A DNA stretch of 64,000 nt from Oceanospirillaceae bacterium (GCA_003521845.1 DPHB01000026.1:116488-180487), one strand, 5' to 3'. Shown: positions 33,519-42,949, numbered from the stretch's first letter. The notes: generated from the sequence alone by a model not told the origin. Translations and numbers: made by a program.

Positions 33519-35159
33519 TTACAGGCGCTGCGCCTTGAAATACTCAATCAAACCATTAGTAGAAGCGTCGTGAGCATCGGTACTGTCACCGTTGATTTCT
33601 GCCAAGATGCCTTTGGCGAGGGTCTTGCCTAACTCAACCCCCCACTGATCGAACGAACAGATATCCCAGATAACGCCTTGGCTAAATATTTTGTGTTCAT
33701 ACATAGCTATCAAGGCACCCAAGGTGCGTGGATCAACGCGGTCTAACAATAGCGTATTGCTTGGGCGGTTACCCTCGTGCACTTTATGGGGCAACAATGC
33801 GTCAATTTCTTTGGCATCAAGGCCCTGTTCAACTAGTTGCTCACGCACCTGATCTTCGGTAATACCGTGCATCAAGGCTTCAGTCTGGGCAAAGAAGTTG
33901 GCCATCAGGTTTTCGTGGTGACCACGTACTGGCGTAGAGCTTTGTACAGAGCCAATAAAGTCAGCCGGCACAATGACATTACCTTGGTGCAACAACTGAT
34001 AGAAAGCATGCTGGCCGTCGATACCTAGCTGGCCCCAGACCACGGGTGCAGTTTGGTAGCTAACGCGCTCACCAGAGCGCACTACGTGCTTGCCGTTACT
34101 TTCCATATCGGCTTGTTGAATATAAGCGGTAAAGCTCTTCAAGGGCTGGTCATAAGGCAAGATAACTTGGTTTTGCGCACCGTGCAGCAGGCTATTCCAA
34201 ACACCCACCAAGGCTAGAATGACTGGGGCATTTTTTTCCAAGGGCTGGTCACGGAAGTGGCGGTCCATATCATGGGCACCGGTTAACAGCTCTTCGAACT
34301 GATCAAAACCTAGATACAAAGCAATCGGCAAACCAATGGCTGACCAGATGGAATAACGACCACCCACCCAATCCCACATGGTAAACATGTGATCCGTATC
34401 AATACCAAATTCCGCAACAGCTTCGGTATTGGTAGACACAGCTACGAAGTGATTCTTTACCGCACGCTCATCAAAGGCCGAGGCCATGAGCCAGTTACGG
34501 GCGGTCTGGGCGTTGGTCATGGTTTCGCTGGTGGTGAAGGTCTTCGAAGCCACCACAAACAATACTTGTTCGGGGTTAAGCGGACGCAGCACTTCGGCCA
34601 CTTCCACACCATCCACGTTAGAGATGAAGTGTACGCGCAAGGTGTTACCAGCGTAGGCACTCAAAGCTTCGGACACCATCTTCGGGCCAAGGTTAGAACC
34701 ACCAATACCAATGTTAACTACGTCGGTAATACGCTTGCCAGAATAACCTAGCCACTCACCGCTACGCACCTTATCAACAAACCGGCGCATGGTCGCCAAC
34801 TCGTCGTTAATCTGGTCCATGACATTGACGTCATCGACAAATACCGGGGTATTGCTGCGATTACGCAGTGCCGTATGCAGCACGGCCCTATCTTCTGTGG
34901 TGTTGATTTTGGCACCACGGTACATGCGCTCTATGGCACCAGTCAGGTCCATGTCTTTAGCTAAGCCAAATAGGGCCTCCATGACTTCTTCGGTAACGCA
35001 GTTCTTAGAGTAGTCTAGGAGTATATTTTGCACCGGCAGGGAATAACGCGCAAAGCGATCTTTGTCTTCAGCAAACAGGTCGCGTAAATGGGTTTGCTGG
35101 TGTTGCTTGGCTAAGGCCTGCAAACGTTCCCAGTTTTCGGATTGAGTTAACTTCAACAT
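33519..35159 (-). CDS. pgi: Glucose-6-phosphate isomerase
   Basis: Interconverts glucose 6-phosphate and fructose 6-phosphate. 546 residues from the ATG at 35159, which has AGGAAAATAAC upstream; the ten-residue longer version lies in the end of glk. Signature segments are VNIGIGGSNLGPKMV, ASKTFTTSETMTNA, QADMESNGK, VWGQLGIDGQHAFYQ and the catalytic His region HKVHEGNRPSN. It follows glk with a 1-base gap, so translation is coupled. Confidence 0.96.
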   Translation of the reverse strand: MLKLTQSENWERLQALAKQHQQTHLRDLFAEDKDRFARYSLPVQNILLDYSKNCVTEEVMEALFGLAKDMDLTGAIERMYRGAKINTTEDRAVLHTALRNRSNTPVFVDDVNVMDQINDELATMRRFVDKVRSGEWLGYSGKRITDVVNIGIGGSNLGPKMVSEALSAYAGNTLRVHFISNVDGVEVAEVLRPLNPEQVLFVVASKTFTTSETMTNAQTARNWLMASAFDERAVKNHFVAVSTNTEAVAEFGIDTDHMFTMWDWVGGRYSIWSAIGLPIALYLGFDQFEELLTGAHDMDRHFRDQPLEKNAPVILALVGVWNSLLHGAQNQVILPYDQPLKSFTAYIQQADMESNGKHVVRSGERVSYQTAPVVWGQLGIDGQHAFYQLLHQGNVIVPADFIGSVQSSTPVRGHHENLMANFFAQTEALMHGITEDQVREQLVEQGLDAKEIDALLPHKVHEGNRPSNTLLLDRVDPRTLGALIAMYEHKIFSQGVIWDICSFDQWGVELGKTLAKGILAEINGDSTDAHDASTNGLIEYFKAQRL

Positions 35160-35160
35160 G

Positions 35161-36129
35161 TTATTTTCCTGCTTGTCCTTGCTGTTCATTTAGCACAGCC
35201 AAGGCTGCACCTTTGAGGCCCAAATTGGCATCTAAACTTAAAATAATCGGCATTTCATCCATATAAGTGCCAAAACGCCCACGCTGTACAAAGCGTTCAA
35301 CAAACTCACTGGCTTCTAGTTCATCTAACAACTTTGGCAAAATGCCACCCACCAAATACACACCACCAGTGGCCCCCATAATAACGGCAGCACTGGCAAC
35401 GGACTGACCCAAGATGGCAAAGAACATTTGCAGGGTTTGCTCGGCCAAGGCATCACCCTGTTTGGCGGCTTCGGCAATCTGTGCGGCGTCGGTATATCGA
35501 ACCGCTTGCTCAGCCAACTCGGCTAAGGCTTTATACAACACAGGAATACCGCTACCTGACGCCACACGCTCCACTGAAACGTGCCCATATTGTTGCTGTA
35601 AGTGCTGTAAAACAGCCACTTCCTGGGCATTACCAGGAGCAAAGCTGGCATGACCACCTTCACCAATCACTGGCACCCAGTGGCCTTTATCGGCCACTAA
35701 GCCAGCTACGCCAAGACCACTACCTGGCCCAATCACCAAACGATTGCCATCGTTGCGGCCTGTGCCAGATTTGATCACTTTTTGTTGATCAGCACCTAGC
35801 GCAGTCACGCCCCATGCTTGCACAGCAAAATCATTGAGCCACAAAATGTCACACGCCAACAGGATTTCTGCTTCCACCTTGTTTACCTGCCAATGGTTGT
35901 TGGCCAATGTAAATACAGGCTTGTGCACGGGCCCGGCGATAGCTAGACAAGCGCGCGCGATCCTTGGCGTACCAATGGCAGCCAAATAGGCCTGCAACGC
36001 ATGGGTTAGATCAGGATAGTCCTTGGCGGCGATGGTGTGCTGCTGTTGCAATTCATTACTGGTATCGCTGACTAGGGCAAAACGCGCATTAGTAGCACCA
36101 ATATCCGCAATCAAATGTAGCTTGCTCAT
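35161..36129 (-). CDS. glk: Glucokinase
   Basis: Phosphorylates glucose with ATP. 322 residues of the proteobacterial Glk type: LIADIGATNARFAL phosphate loop at the N-terminus, LNDFAVQAWG with the catalytic Asp, VIGPGSGLGVAGL and GEGGHASFAP for glucose contact, and GGVYLVGGILPKL. It lies 18 bases after edd and directly before pgi. Confidence 0.95.
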   Translation of the reverse strand: MSKLHLIADIGATNARFALVSDTSNELQQQHTIAAKDYPDLTHALQAYLAAIGTPRIARACLAIAGPVHKPVFTLANNHWQVNKVEAEILLACDILWLNDFAVQAWGVTALGADQQKVIKSGTGRNDGNRLVIGPGSGLGVAGLVADKGHWVPVIGEGGHASFAPGNAQEVAVLQHLQQQYGHVSVERVASGSGIPVLYKALAELAEQAVRYTDAAQIAEAAKQGDALAEQTLQMFFAILGQSVASAAVIMGATGGVYLVGGILPKLLDELEASEFVERFVQRGRFGTYMDEMPIILSLDANLGLKGAALAVLNEQQGQAGK

Positions 36130-36147
36130 GGTTTCAAACTCTATTAA

Positions 36148-37953
36148 CTAGCCAGCAATACTAGCACCTAGCTCGGCATGGCTAACACTGCTACGCAAAT
36201 TACCAAACAATTCACGGCCCATACCAAACTGCACTTTTGGCTGGCTCAACGGCGCTACTTGGCGAGCGGCCAGTTCCTGTTGGTTTACCAATAATGATAA
36301 CTCACTAGTATGGCAATCTAAACGCAACATGTCGCCATCGCGGATTTTACCAATCACACCGCCAGACACGGCTTCTGGGTACAGGTGAATTGCCGCTGGC
36401 ACTTTACCTGAGGCGCCGGACATACGGCCGTCCGTAACCAGTGCCACCTTAAAGCCTTGATCCTGCAAGGAGCCCAAGAATGGCGTCAACTTATGCAATT
36501 CTGGCATACCGCAAGCTTGCGGGCCTTGATAACGTACCACAGCGATGAAGTCTTTATTTAGCTCACCGGCTTCAAAGGCGCCCTTGATCTGATCCTGATC
36601 ATCAAACACCACAGCAGGGGCTTCAACTAGCCAGTGCTTTTCGTGTACGGCAGACACCTTTACCACACCGCGGCCAAGGTTACCTTTAATACAAACCAGA
36701 CCTCCGGTAGGCGTAAATGGCTTGGCGGCACTGCGTAATACATCTTCGTTGCCAGATTGCTCTGGAGCCGGTTGCCAAACTAACTTACCATCCAGCAACT
36801 TAGGTTCTTGGCAATACTGCTGTAGCCCGTGACCTAATACGGTAGTCACATCTTCATGCAGATAGCCTTCGGCTAACAACGTACGTACCAAATAAGGAAC
36901 ACCACCTGCGGCATGAAAGACGTTAATGTCATCCGAGCCATTAGGATAAACGCGGGTAATACCCGGCACCACTTCTGACAAACCAGCAAAATCATCCCAA
37001 TTAATAATAATGCCTGCCGCTCGCGCCATAGCAATCAAGTGCATGGTGTGATTGGTAGAACCACCCGTAGCCAACAAGGTAACAATGGCATTAACCATGG
37101 TTTTTTCTGAGACAATTTCTGCCAAAGTAATTTGGCTACCCTTGGAACTATTACGCACCACTTGTTGTGATGCCTCAGTGGTCAAAGCTTCGCGTAAAGG
37201 GGTGTTGGGCGGTACAAAAGAGCTACCCGGCAAATGCAGCCCCATCACTTCCATCAACACTTGGTTACTATTGGCAGTGCCATAAAAAGTGCAGGTGCCG
37301 GCACTGTGATAGGAATCAGACTCACACTTTAATAGCTCGTCACGACCTACTTTACCTTCGGCATATAACTGACGGATACGTGCTTTTTCTTTATTAGGCA
37401 GGCCCGAAGGCATGGGGCCCGCGGGAATAAACAAGCTAGGCAAATGACCAAAGCTCAAAGCGCCAATTAACAAACCCGGTACAATCTTGTCACATACTCC
37501 CAAATATACAGCGGCATCAAACATATTATGGGAAAGCCCAATGGCCGCCGACATGGCAATCACGTCACGGCTAAACAGACTCAATTCCATACCTGGCTGA
37601 CCTTGAGTCACGCCATCGCACATGGCTGGCACACCACCAGCCAACTGGGCTACGCCACCCATGTCACGCACGGCATCTTTAATAATCTGCGGATATGACT
37701 CATAGGGCTGATGGGCAGACAACATGTCGTTATAGGACGACACAATAGCTACATCGGCCTGATCCATCATCACCAAGCGATCTTTATCTTGTTGCGAACA
37801 GGCGGCAAAGCCATGGGCCAAATTGCCACAGGACAGTTGGCTGCGTTTTACCGTATCGCTACTGGCTGCCTGCATACGCGCCAGATAGTCGGCACGACTA
37901 TTTTTGCTGCGCTGCTGGATGCTTTCGGTTATCTGCTGAATGCGTGGATGCAT
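36148..37953 (-). CDS. edd: 6-phosphogluconate dehydratase
   Basis: First committed enzyme of the Entner-Doudoroff path, making KDPG from 6-phosphogluconate; it holds a [4Fe-4S] cluster. 601 residues from MHPRIQQITESIQQRS, which matches the family start; one more ATG precedes it directly. Segments include SSYNDMLSAHQPYESYP, GVPAMCDGVTQGQPGMELSL, SAGTCTFYGTANSNQ and ALVTDGRMSGASGKVPAAI. First gene of the edd-glk-pgi unit and divergent from gap across 164 bases with a HexR-like site. No eda or zwf lies in this window. Confidence 0.96.
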   Translation of the reverse strand: MHPRIQQITESIQQRSKNSRADYLARMQAASSDTVKRSQLSCGNLAHGFAACSQQDKDRLVMMDQADVAIVSSYNDMLSAHQPYESYPQIIKDAVRDMGGVAQLAGGVPAMCDGVTQGQPGMELSLFSRDVIAMSAAIGLSHNMFDAAVYLGVCDKIVPGLLIGALSFGHLPSLFIPAGPMPSGLPNKEKARIRQLYAEGKVGRDELLKCESDSYHSAGTCTFYGTANSNQVLMEVMGLHLPGSSFVPPNTPLREALTTEASQQVVRNSSKGSQITLAEIVSEKTMVNAIVTLLATGGSTNHTMHLIAMARAAGIIINWDDFAGLSEVVPGITRVYPNGSDDINVFHAAGGVPYLVRTLLAEGYLHEDVTTVLGHGLQQYCQEPKLLDGKLVWQPAPEQSGNEDVLRSAAKPFTPTGGLVCIKGNLGRGVVKVSAVHEKHWLVEAPAVVFDDQDQIKGAFEAGELNKDFIAVVRYQGPQACGMPELHKLTPFLGSLQDQGFKVALVTDGRMSGASGKVPAAIHLYPEAVSGGVIGKIRDGDMLRLDCHTSELSLLVNQQELAARQVAPLSQPKVQFGMGRELFGNLRSSVSHAELGASIAG

Positions 37954-38047
37954 CATTACACCAATCTCTAGACAATTTAATATTTGGTAATAATACACAA
38001 ATAGTTGTAATAAACCAACGTATATTAGCTAAAACAGACCTATTGTG

Positions 38048-38062
38048 TTGTCAATATTACAA
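38048..38062. promoter_or_regulatory. HexR-like operator between edd and gap
   Basis: TTGT-CAATATT-ACAA fits the TTGT-N7/8-ACAA form described for HexR sites at edd and gap in pseudomonads. A further palindrome GTAATATTAC lies at 38070-38079. HexR is released by KDPG, so both divergent units would be induced by flux through the pathway. hexR itself is not in this window. Confidence 0.6.
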
Positions 38063-38117
38063 AATATATGTAATATTACGTAACTTTACCACTTATCACC
38101 AACTATGGTAGCAAAAC

Positions 38118-39149
38118 ATGACTGTACGTATAGCAATAAATGGTTTCGGTCGTATTGGCCGCAACATCTTCCGCGCCTTGTATGAAGGCAATTATAGAAA
38201 CCAATTACAGGTTGTTGCCATCAATGATTTGGGTGATGCCCGCACCAATGCTCACCTATTGAAGTACGACACTGTCCATGGTCACTTCAATGCCGAAGTT
38301 AGCCACGATAAAGACCACCTCATGGTTAACGACGACAAGATTAGCCTTAGCCAAGTGCGCACCCCAAGGGACCTACCTTGGGCAAAACTAAATGTGGACG
38401 TGGTATTTGAATGCACCGGCTTGTTTACTAGCCGTGACACAAGCCAAGGTCATATAGATGCTGGGGCCAAAAAAGTTATTGTATCGGCCCCAGGTAAAGA
38501 TATGGACGCGACCATCGTGTATGGCGTCAATCACCACAGTTTAACTGGTGAGGAAACTATCATTTCCAATGCGTCTTGTACTACCAACTGCTTGGCGCCC
38601 ATTGCACAAGCATTGAATGCCACAGTGGGTATAGAACAAGGCCAGATGACAACCATTCACGCCTATACCAATGACCAAAATCTTTCTGACGTTTATCATA
38701 CCGATTTATATCGCGCACGCTCGGCCACCATGTCGATGATCCCCACTAAGACTGGCGCGGCAGCTGCCGTTGGACTAGTGCTACCAGAACTGGCCGGTAA
38801 GCTAGATGGCATGGCCGTACGCGTACCCACCATTAACGTGTCTCTAGTTGACCTAACCTTTATGGCCAAACAAGATACCACGCGCGAACAAATCAATGCC
38901 TGTATTCGCAACGCTATCGACAACAACCCAGCGCTAGCCCAAGTGCTCGATTACGTGGATGAACCACTGGTTTCTGTAGATTTCAACCATAGCCGCTACT
39001 CTTCGTGTTTTGACAGCAACCAAACCAAGGTGGATGGCCGCATGGTGAAGGTCATGTCTTGGTATGACAATGAGTGGGGCTTCTCCAATCGCATGCTAGA
39101 CACGGCCTTAGCACTAATGAATGCCAATAAAACCGCGGTAGCTGCATAA
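38118..39149 (+). CDS. gap: Glyceraldehyde-3-phosphate dehydrogenase (type I, Pseudomonas gap-1 type)
   Basis: 343 residues: NAD-binding INGFGRIGRN, the catalytic Cys in SNASCTTNCLAP, the catalytic His in TIHAYTNDQ, and WYDNEWGFSNRM. The VAINDLGDARTNAHLLKYD segment matches the Gap-1 that accompanies edd in pseudomonads. It is divergent from edd and followed by pyk after 54 bases, so lower glycolysis is expressed with the Entner-Doudoroff genes. Confidence 0.95.
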   Translation: MTVRIAINGFGRIGRNIFRALYEGNYRNQLQVVAINDLGDARTNAHLLKYDTVHGHFNAEVSHDKDHLMVNDDKISLSQVRTPRDLPWAKLNVDVVFECTGLFTSRDTSQGHIDAGAKKVIVSAPGKDMDATIVYGVNHHSLTGEETIISNASCTTNCLAPIAQALNATVGIEQGQMTTIHAYTNDQNLSDVYHTDLYRARSATMSMIPTKTGAAAAVGLVLPELAGKLDGMAVRVPTINVSLVDLTFMAKQDTTREQINACIRNAIDNNPALAQVLDYVDEPLVSVDFNHSRYSSCFDSNQTKVDGRMVKVMSWYDNEWGFSNRMLDTALALMNANKTAVAA

Positions 39150-39203
39150 CTTGTTGTCAAAATTAGGTAAACTAACACCGTCTCTATAACCACAGGTTAA
39201 AAC

Positions 39204-40652
39204 ATGCAATTACGCCGCACCAAAATCGTCGCCACCCTGGGTCCTGCCACAAGTTCTATCGAAGCACTACGCGACATCATTCGCGCCGGTACCGATGTTG
39301 TTCGCCTCAACTTTTCCCATGGCTCCGCCGAAGATCACCAGCAACGTGCTACCAATGTACTTGCAGCTGCTAGGTTAGAAGGTCGCCACGTGGCGTTATT
39401 GGCCGACCTGCAAGGCCCCAAGATTCGCGTTGCCCGCTTCACCAATAACAAGGTTCACCTAAACAATGGGCAAGAATTTATTCTTGACCCCACCATGGAT
39501 CTGGAAGCCGGCAACGAAACAGCCGTAGGCCTGGATTTCCCTCAACTTGGTAAAGATCTAAATGCCGGTGACATCTTGTTATTGGATGACGGTCGCATTG
39601 TGCTGGAAGTAACCAGTACAGAAGATGCCAAGGTCTTCACCAAGGTGCAGGTAGGCGGCCCTTTATCCAACAACAAGGGCATCAACCTACAAGGCGGTGG
39701 CCTATCAGCAGCAGCCCTTACCAAGAAAGACCGCGAAGACCTTATTACAGCCGCCAAAATTGGTGTCGATTACATTGCTATCTCGTTTGTACGCAATGCC
39801 GACGATATGCACGAAGCTCGTGCACTGCTAGATGCTGCCAACAGCAACGCTAGCCTAGTGGCCAAGATTGAACGCGCGGAAGCCATCGCCCCGAATACTT
39901 TGGATGGCATCATTACGGCCAGTGAAGCCGTCATGGTGGCACGCGGCGACCTAGCCGTAGAAATCGGTGACGCAGCCTTAGTGGGTGTACAAAAGGATAT
40001 TATCAAACGCGCCCGCCAACTTAACCGCGTAGTGATTACTGCAACGCAAATGATGGAATCCATGATCGAAAGCCCCATGCCAACACGTGCAGAGGTTTCC
40101 GACGTTGCCAATGCGGTGCTCGATGGTACTGACGCTGTGATGCTGTCAGCAGAAACCGCCGTAGGTGACTACCCTGCGATTACCGTAGAAGCCATGGCAC
40201 GCGTCTGCCTTGGTGCCGAAAGCCACCCGTCTATTTTACGTTCATCCCATCGCCTTGATGTCCCCATCGACGCTACAGATGAAAGTATTGCCATGGGCGC
40301 CATGTATATTGCCAACCATCTACAGGGGGTAAAAGCCATTGTCAGCATGACCTTAACGGGCGCCACACCATTGTTGATGTCACGCTTGAGCTCTGGCCTA
40401 CCCATCTTTGCCTTTACCCCGCTAGAAGCCACCCAGCGCAAGGTTTGCTTGTACCGCGGCGTTATTACCCATGCCTTTGATTCAGAGCACATTGAAAACG
40501 CTCAAATCAACCAGATTGCCATTGATGAGCTACTTGCTACCGGTGAAGTTGAAGATGGCGACCTAGTGATCATTACCAAAGGTGACTACACCAAAGCCCA
40601 CGGCGGCACCAATACGCTCAAGGTAGTGCGTGTCGGCAACGACTTGCGCTAA
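39204..40652 (+). CDS. pyk: Pyruvate kinase
   Basis: 482 residues; converts PEP and ADP to pyruvate and ATP. Motifs: KIVATLGPAT, DVVRLNFSHGS, ADLQGPKIR, the catalytic Lys region SLVAKIERAEA, MVARGDLAVEIG, and VITATQMMESM. The shortened B domain and the AHGGTNTLKVVRV end resemble PykA-type enzymes. Downstream of gap in the same direction and ended by a hairpin terminator at 40703-40748. Confidence 0.95.
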   Translation: MQLRRTKIVATLGPATSSIEALRDIIRAGTDVVRLNFSHGSAEDHQQRATNVLAAARLEGRHVALLADLQGPKIRVARFTNNKVHLNNGQEFILDPTMDLEAGNETAVGLDFPQLGKDLNAGDILLLDDGRIVLEVTSTEDAKVFTKVQVGGPLSNNKGINLQGGGLSAAALTKKDREDLITAAKIGVDYIAISFVRNADDMHEARALLDAANSNASLVAKIERAEAIAPNTLDGIITASEAVMVARGDLAVEIGDAALVGVQKDIIKRARQLNRVVITATQMMESMIESPMPTRAEVSDVANAVLDGTDAVMLSAETAVGDYPAITVEAMARVCLGAESHPSILRSSHRLDVPIDATDESIAMGAMYIANHLQGVKAIVSMTLTGATPLLMSRLSSGLPIFAFTPLEATQRKVCLYRGVITHAFDSEHIENAQINQIAIDELLATGEVEDGDLVIITKGDYTKAHGGTNTLKVVRVGNDLR

Positions 40653-40687
40653 CCCAGCGAGATTCACCGCTACCAGTCTTAGCTAGA

Positions 40688-40716
40688 TTAACAAGTCAGT
40701 GTAAATGCCCTATGAT
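40688..40716 (+). promoter_or_regulatory. Promoter of the SDR gene, overlapping the pyk terminator
   Basis: TTAACA (40688-40693), 17-base spacer and TATGAT (40711-40716). The -10 box lies in the left arm of the pyk terminator stem. A start near 40723 would make an mRNA with only the right arm of the hairpin and a leader of about 28 bases. Confidence 0.6.
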
Positions 40717-40748
40717 GTAATTAGATCGTTACTTCATAGGGCATTTTT
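40703..40748 (+). terminator. Rho-independent terminator after pyk
   Basis: AAATGCCCTATGA and TCATAGGGCATTT pair as a long stem over the loop, followed by a T run that ends 2 bases before the next ATG. It overlaps the promoter of the next gene. Confidence 0.85.
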
Positions 40749-40750
40749 GT

Positions 40751-41497
40751 ATGCATAAAATTGTTTTGGTCACCGGTGCCAGTCGCGGTATAGGTGCCAC
40801 TGCCTCCCTACAACTGGCAAGCCGAGGCTTCGCCCTAGTGGTAAATTACCGCAAACAGGCGGCTAAAGCTCAGGCCATTGTTCAGCACATTGAAAACCAA
40901 GGTGGTACCGCATGGGCCATGCAAGCGGATGTCAGTAATGAACAGCAAGTTATAGCCATGTTTAATGAAATCAGCCAGTTGCCGGGCAATCTGGTGGGCC
41001 TAGTGAACAACGCCGGGCGCTTGCAACCGCAAATGCGCGTCATGGACATGGACAGCCAGCGCTTACAAGACACCTTTAACAGCAATTTACTGAGCCAGTT
41101 TTTATGCTGCAAAGAAGCCATCAAACTTATGTCAACCAAGTGCGGAGGCAATGGTGGCGCTATGGTCAACATATCGTCAGCGGCAGCACGTATTGGTGCC
41201 GCCAACGAGTACGTTGATTATGCAGCAGCGAAAGGTGGCGTGGACACCTTGACCATAGGCCTGGCCCAAGAGCTAGCTGCAGAAGGTATTCGTGTGAACG
41301 GGGTGCGCCCCGGCTTTATTGATACGCAGATGCATGCCGATGGCGGTGAACCAGACCGCATTGCGCGTTTGGCACCCGCTATACCTCTGGGCCGCGGCGG
41401 CACTACAGAAGAAGTTGCCAATGCCATCTGCTGGCTAATATCCGAACAAGCCAGTTATACTACAGGTAGTTTTATAGAAGTCGCCGGTGGGCGTTAG
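40751..41497 (+). CDS. Short-chain dehydrogenase/reductase (YgfF-like)
   Basis: 248 residues of a classical SDR: TGASRGIGA cofactor motif, NNAGRL, catalytic Ser in MVNISSAAARIGA, and YxxxK in YVDYAAAKGGVD. The C-terminus has PLGRGGTTEEVANAICWL and GSFIEVAGGR. A basic residue after the second beta strand (VVNYRKQ) points to NADP(H). There is no Shine-Dalgarno before the ATG because the pyk terminator fills that space. Substrate unknown; the DnaJ-PilZ gene follows after 17 bases. Confidence 0.88.
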   Translation: MHKIVLVTGASRGIGATASLQLASRGFALVVNYRKQAAKAQAIVQHIENQGGTAWAMQADVSNEQQVIAMFNEISQLPGNLVGLVNNAGRLQPQMRVMDMDSQRLQDTFNSNLLSQFLCCKEAIKLMSTKCGGNGGAMVNISSAAARIGAANEYVDYAAAKGGVDTLTIGLAQELAAEGIRVNGVRPGFIDTQMHADGGEPDRIARLAPAIPLGRGGTTEEVANAICWLISEQASYTTGSFIEVAGGR

Positions 41498-41514
41498 GTA
41501 ACAGACCAAAGCAT

Positions 41515-42186
41515 ATGAAAAACCGCCGTAACTATTACCGTATACTGCATGTGCAGCCCGATGCACCCGTAGAACTAATCAAAGCCAGCTATCGCACGCT
41601 GATGCATAAGCTGAAACACCACCCCGATTTAGGCGGCGACCACGCAACCGCCGTCATTATCAACCAAGCTTACGACACCTTAATAAACAGCAAAAAACGC
41701 CAGGCCTATGATGCCCAGCTCGCCACCCAACGTAGTACCGCTAGCACCAGCCAACAAAACAGCGGCCAACGCAGAAGCTCAGCCCAAGCCGCCTCACCCA
41801 GACCCCAACGGGCAACAGTGAGGCCTGCCCCTAAAGCTAGCCAACCGCCGCCAAAAGACGAAAAATTTGATATTAATACACCACCCGAACATCGAAATAT
41901 GCCGCGAGTAAAATTAGGCGCCCTGGCGAGCTTTTATTTTGAAGCGCAGCCCAAGGTGAAGCATCAAGGTACCATTATCGATTTTTCACCGTCAGGTCTA
42001 CAAGTACAAATAGAAGCACCAGTGGCACCCAACACCAAAATCCGTATCCGCTCCCAGCAGCTTACTGCCAAAGGCTTGATAAGCTACTGCAAGCCCTTTG
42101 GCAGAGACCGCTGGCGAATTGGCATAATCTTGCTAGAAACAAAATACAGCCAACGCCAAGGTGGATTTTTTAGAGGTTCAGCTTAA
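41515..42186 (+). CDS. DnaJ (J-domain) - PilZ fusion protein
   Basis: 223 residues in two parts. Residues 6-70 form a J domain (YYRILHVQPDAPVELIKASY, then the HPD tripeptide in KHHPDLGGDH, then QAYDTLINSKKRQAYDAQL), which stimulates Hsp70 ATPase. A polar linker (about 75-120) rich in Ser, Gln and Pro leads to a PilZ domain with RNMPR (RxxxR) and IDFSPSGLQV (DxSxxG), both c-di-GMP binding motifs, and WRIGIILLE. The protein could thus couple c-di-GMP to chaperone recruitment. It is probably co-transcribed with the SDR gene. Its client is unknown. Confidence 0.85.
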   Translation: MKNRRNYYRILHVQPDAPVELIKASYRTLMHKLKHHPDLGGDHATAVIINQAYDTLINSKKRQAYDAQLATQRSTASTSQQNSGQRRSSAQAASPRPQRATVRPAPKASQPPPKDEKFDINTPPEHRNMPRVKLGALASFYFEAQPKVKHQGTIIDFSPSGLQVQIEAPVAPNTKIRIRSQQLTAKGLISYCKPFGRDRWRIGIILLETKYSQRQGGFFRGSA

Positions 42187-42192
42187 AACGAC

Positions 42193-42224
42193 AAAAACCT
42201 GCAGCGTTACCGATGCAGGCTTTT
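42193..42224. terminator. Bidirectional terminator between DnaJ-PilZ and Spy-like genes
   Basis: CCTGCA (42198-42203) pairs with TGCAGG (42214-42219) with flanking A and T tracts, placed between two convergent genes. Confidence 0.75.
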
Positions 42225-42239
42225 ATCTTTAGCTGGTTA

Positions 42240-42785
42240 CTAGTGATTAAAGAAACCGCCTTTGTTTTTACCACCCATGCGATCCTTAAACTTATCCATC
42301 ATCTGCGCGTATTCCGCTTGCTGTTCAGCATTTAAGATATTGAGTACGTCGGCTTGCATTTGAGCACGTGCCTTCATGCCAGCGGCCATCATAGAAGCAT
42401 GAGATTGCGCAATTTTATCCACTTGAGCATTGTAAGCATCGGTACCCACTTCTAGCTGCGCTAGCGCATCGTACATGGCGCCATTGGCCGCCTGATGCCC
42501 ACCCTTTACACTGCCTTGTTTATCAAACAATTCTTGCATTTCAACTTCTTGGGCATCGGTTAAGTCCAACTTCTTACTCATCATTTTGAGCATGCGTTCG
42601 CCACCCATCTTGCCGTCGCGCTTACCTTTTTTGCCTTCCTTATGGCCCCGCTCTCCATGGTCGCAGCTGTTACCGTCTTTATGCATGCCTTTGCCATCGT
42701 TATCAGCTATAGCTGAAGCAGACATCCCACCAACCAAGGCTACTGCAGGAACCATTACCAAAATACTTTTCATCAACTTATTCAT
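42240..42785 (-). CDS. Spy/CpxP-family periplasmic protein
   Basis: 181 residues from MNKLMKSILVMVPAVALVGG at 42785, a signal peptide ending near SASAIA; a longer frame adds 25 residues before it and lacks a signal. The mature part starts with a His, Gly and Lys-rich segment (KDGNSCDHGERGHKEGKKGK), then the LTxxQ-type motifs LDLTDAQEVEMQELF and VLNILNAEQQAEYAQMM. Spy and CpxP proteins are envelope chaperones or metal-stress sensors. The His-rich tail suggests metal contact. No cpx genes are nearby. Confidence 0.82.
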   Translation of the reverse strand: MNKLMKSILVMVPAVALVGGMSASAIADNDGKGMHKDGNSCDHGERGHKEGKKGKRDGKMGGERMLKMMSKKLDLTDAQEVEMQELFDKQGSVKGGHQAANGAMYDALAQLEVGTDAYNAQVDKIAQSHASMMAAGMKARAQMQADVLNILNAEQQAEYAQMMDKFKDRMGGKNKGGFFNH

Positions 42786-42949
42786 TACTTGCTCTCCGAG
42801 TTTTCGTTCATTTAGCCTGGTTTCACGATGCTGCTGTGCGTCCCGACTGGATGAGTCCATTATAATTAAGCGAACGCAAAGTAGGGTCTAGGCTTGGTAA
42901 AGGAGTGTAAAGGCAAGTATAGAGTGTGTATAAAGGTCAATTATTAACA

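Noticed and set aside
34389..34751. Open frame on the plus strand inside pgi
   Set aside because: It is antisense to a well-conserved gene, has no ribosome site and no family likeness; long antisense frames are common in this codon usage.
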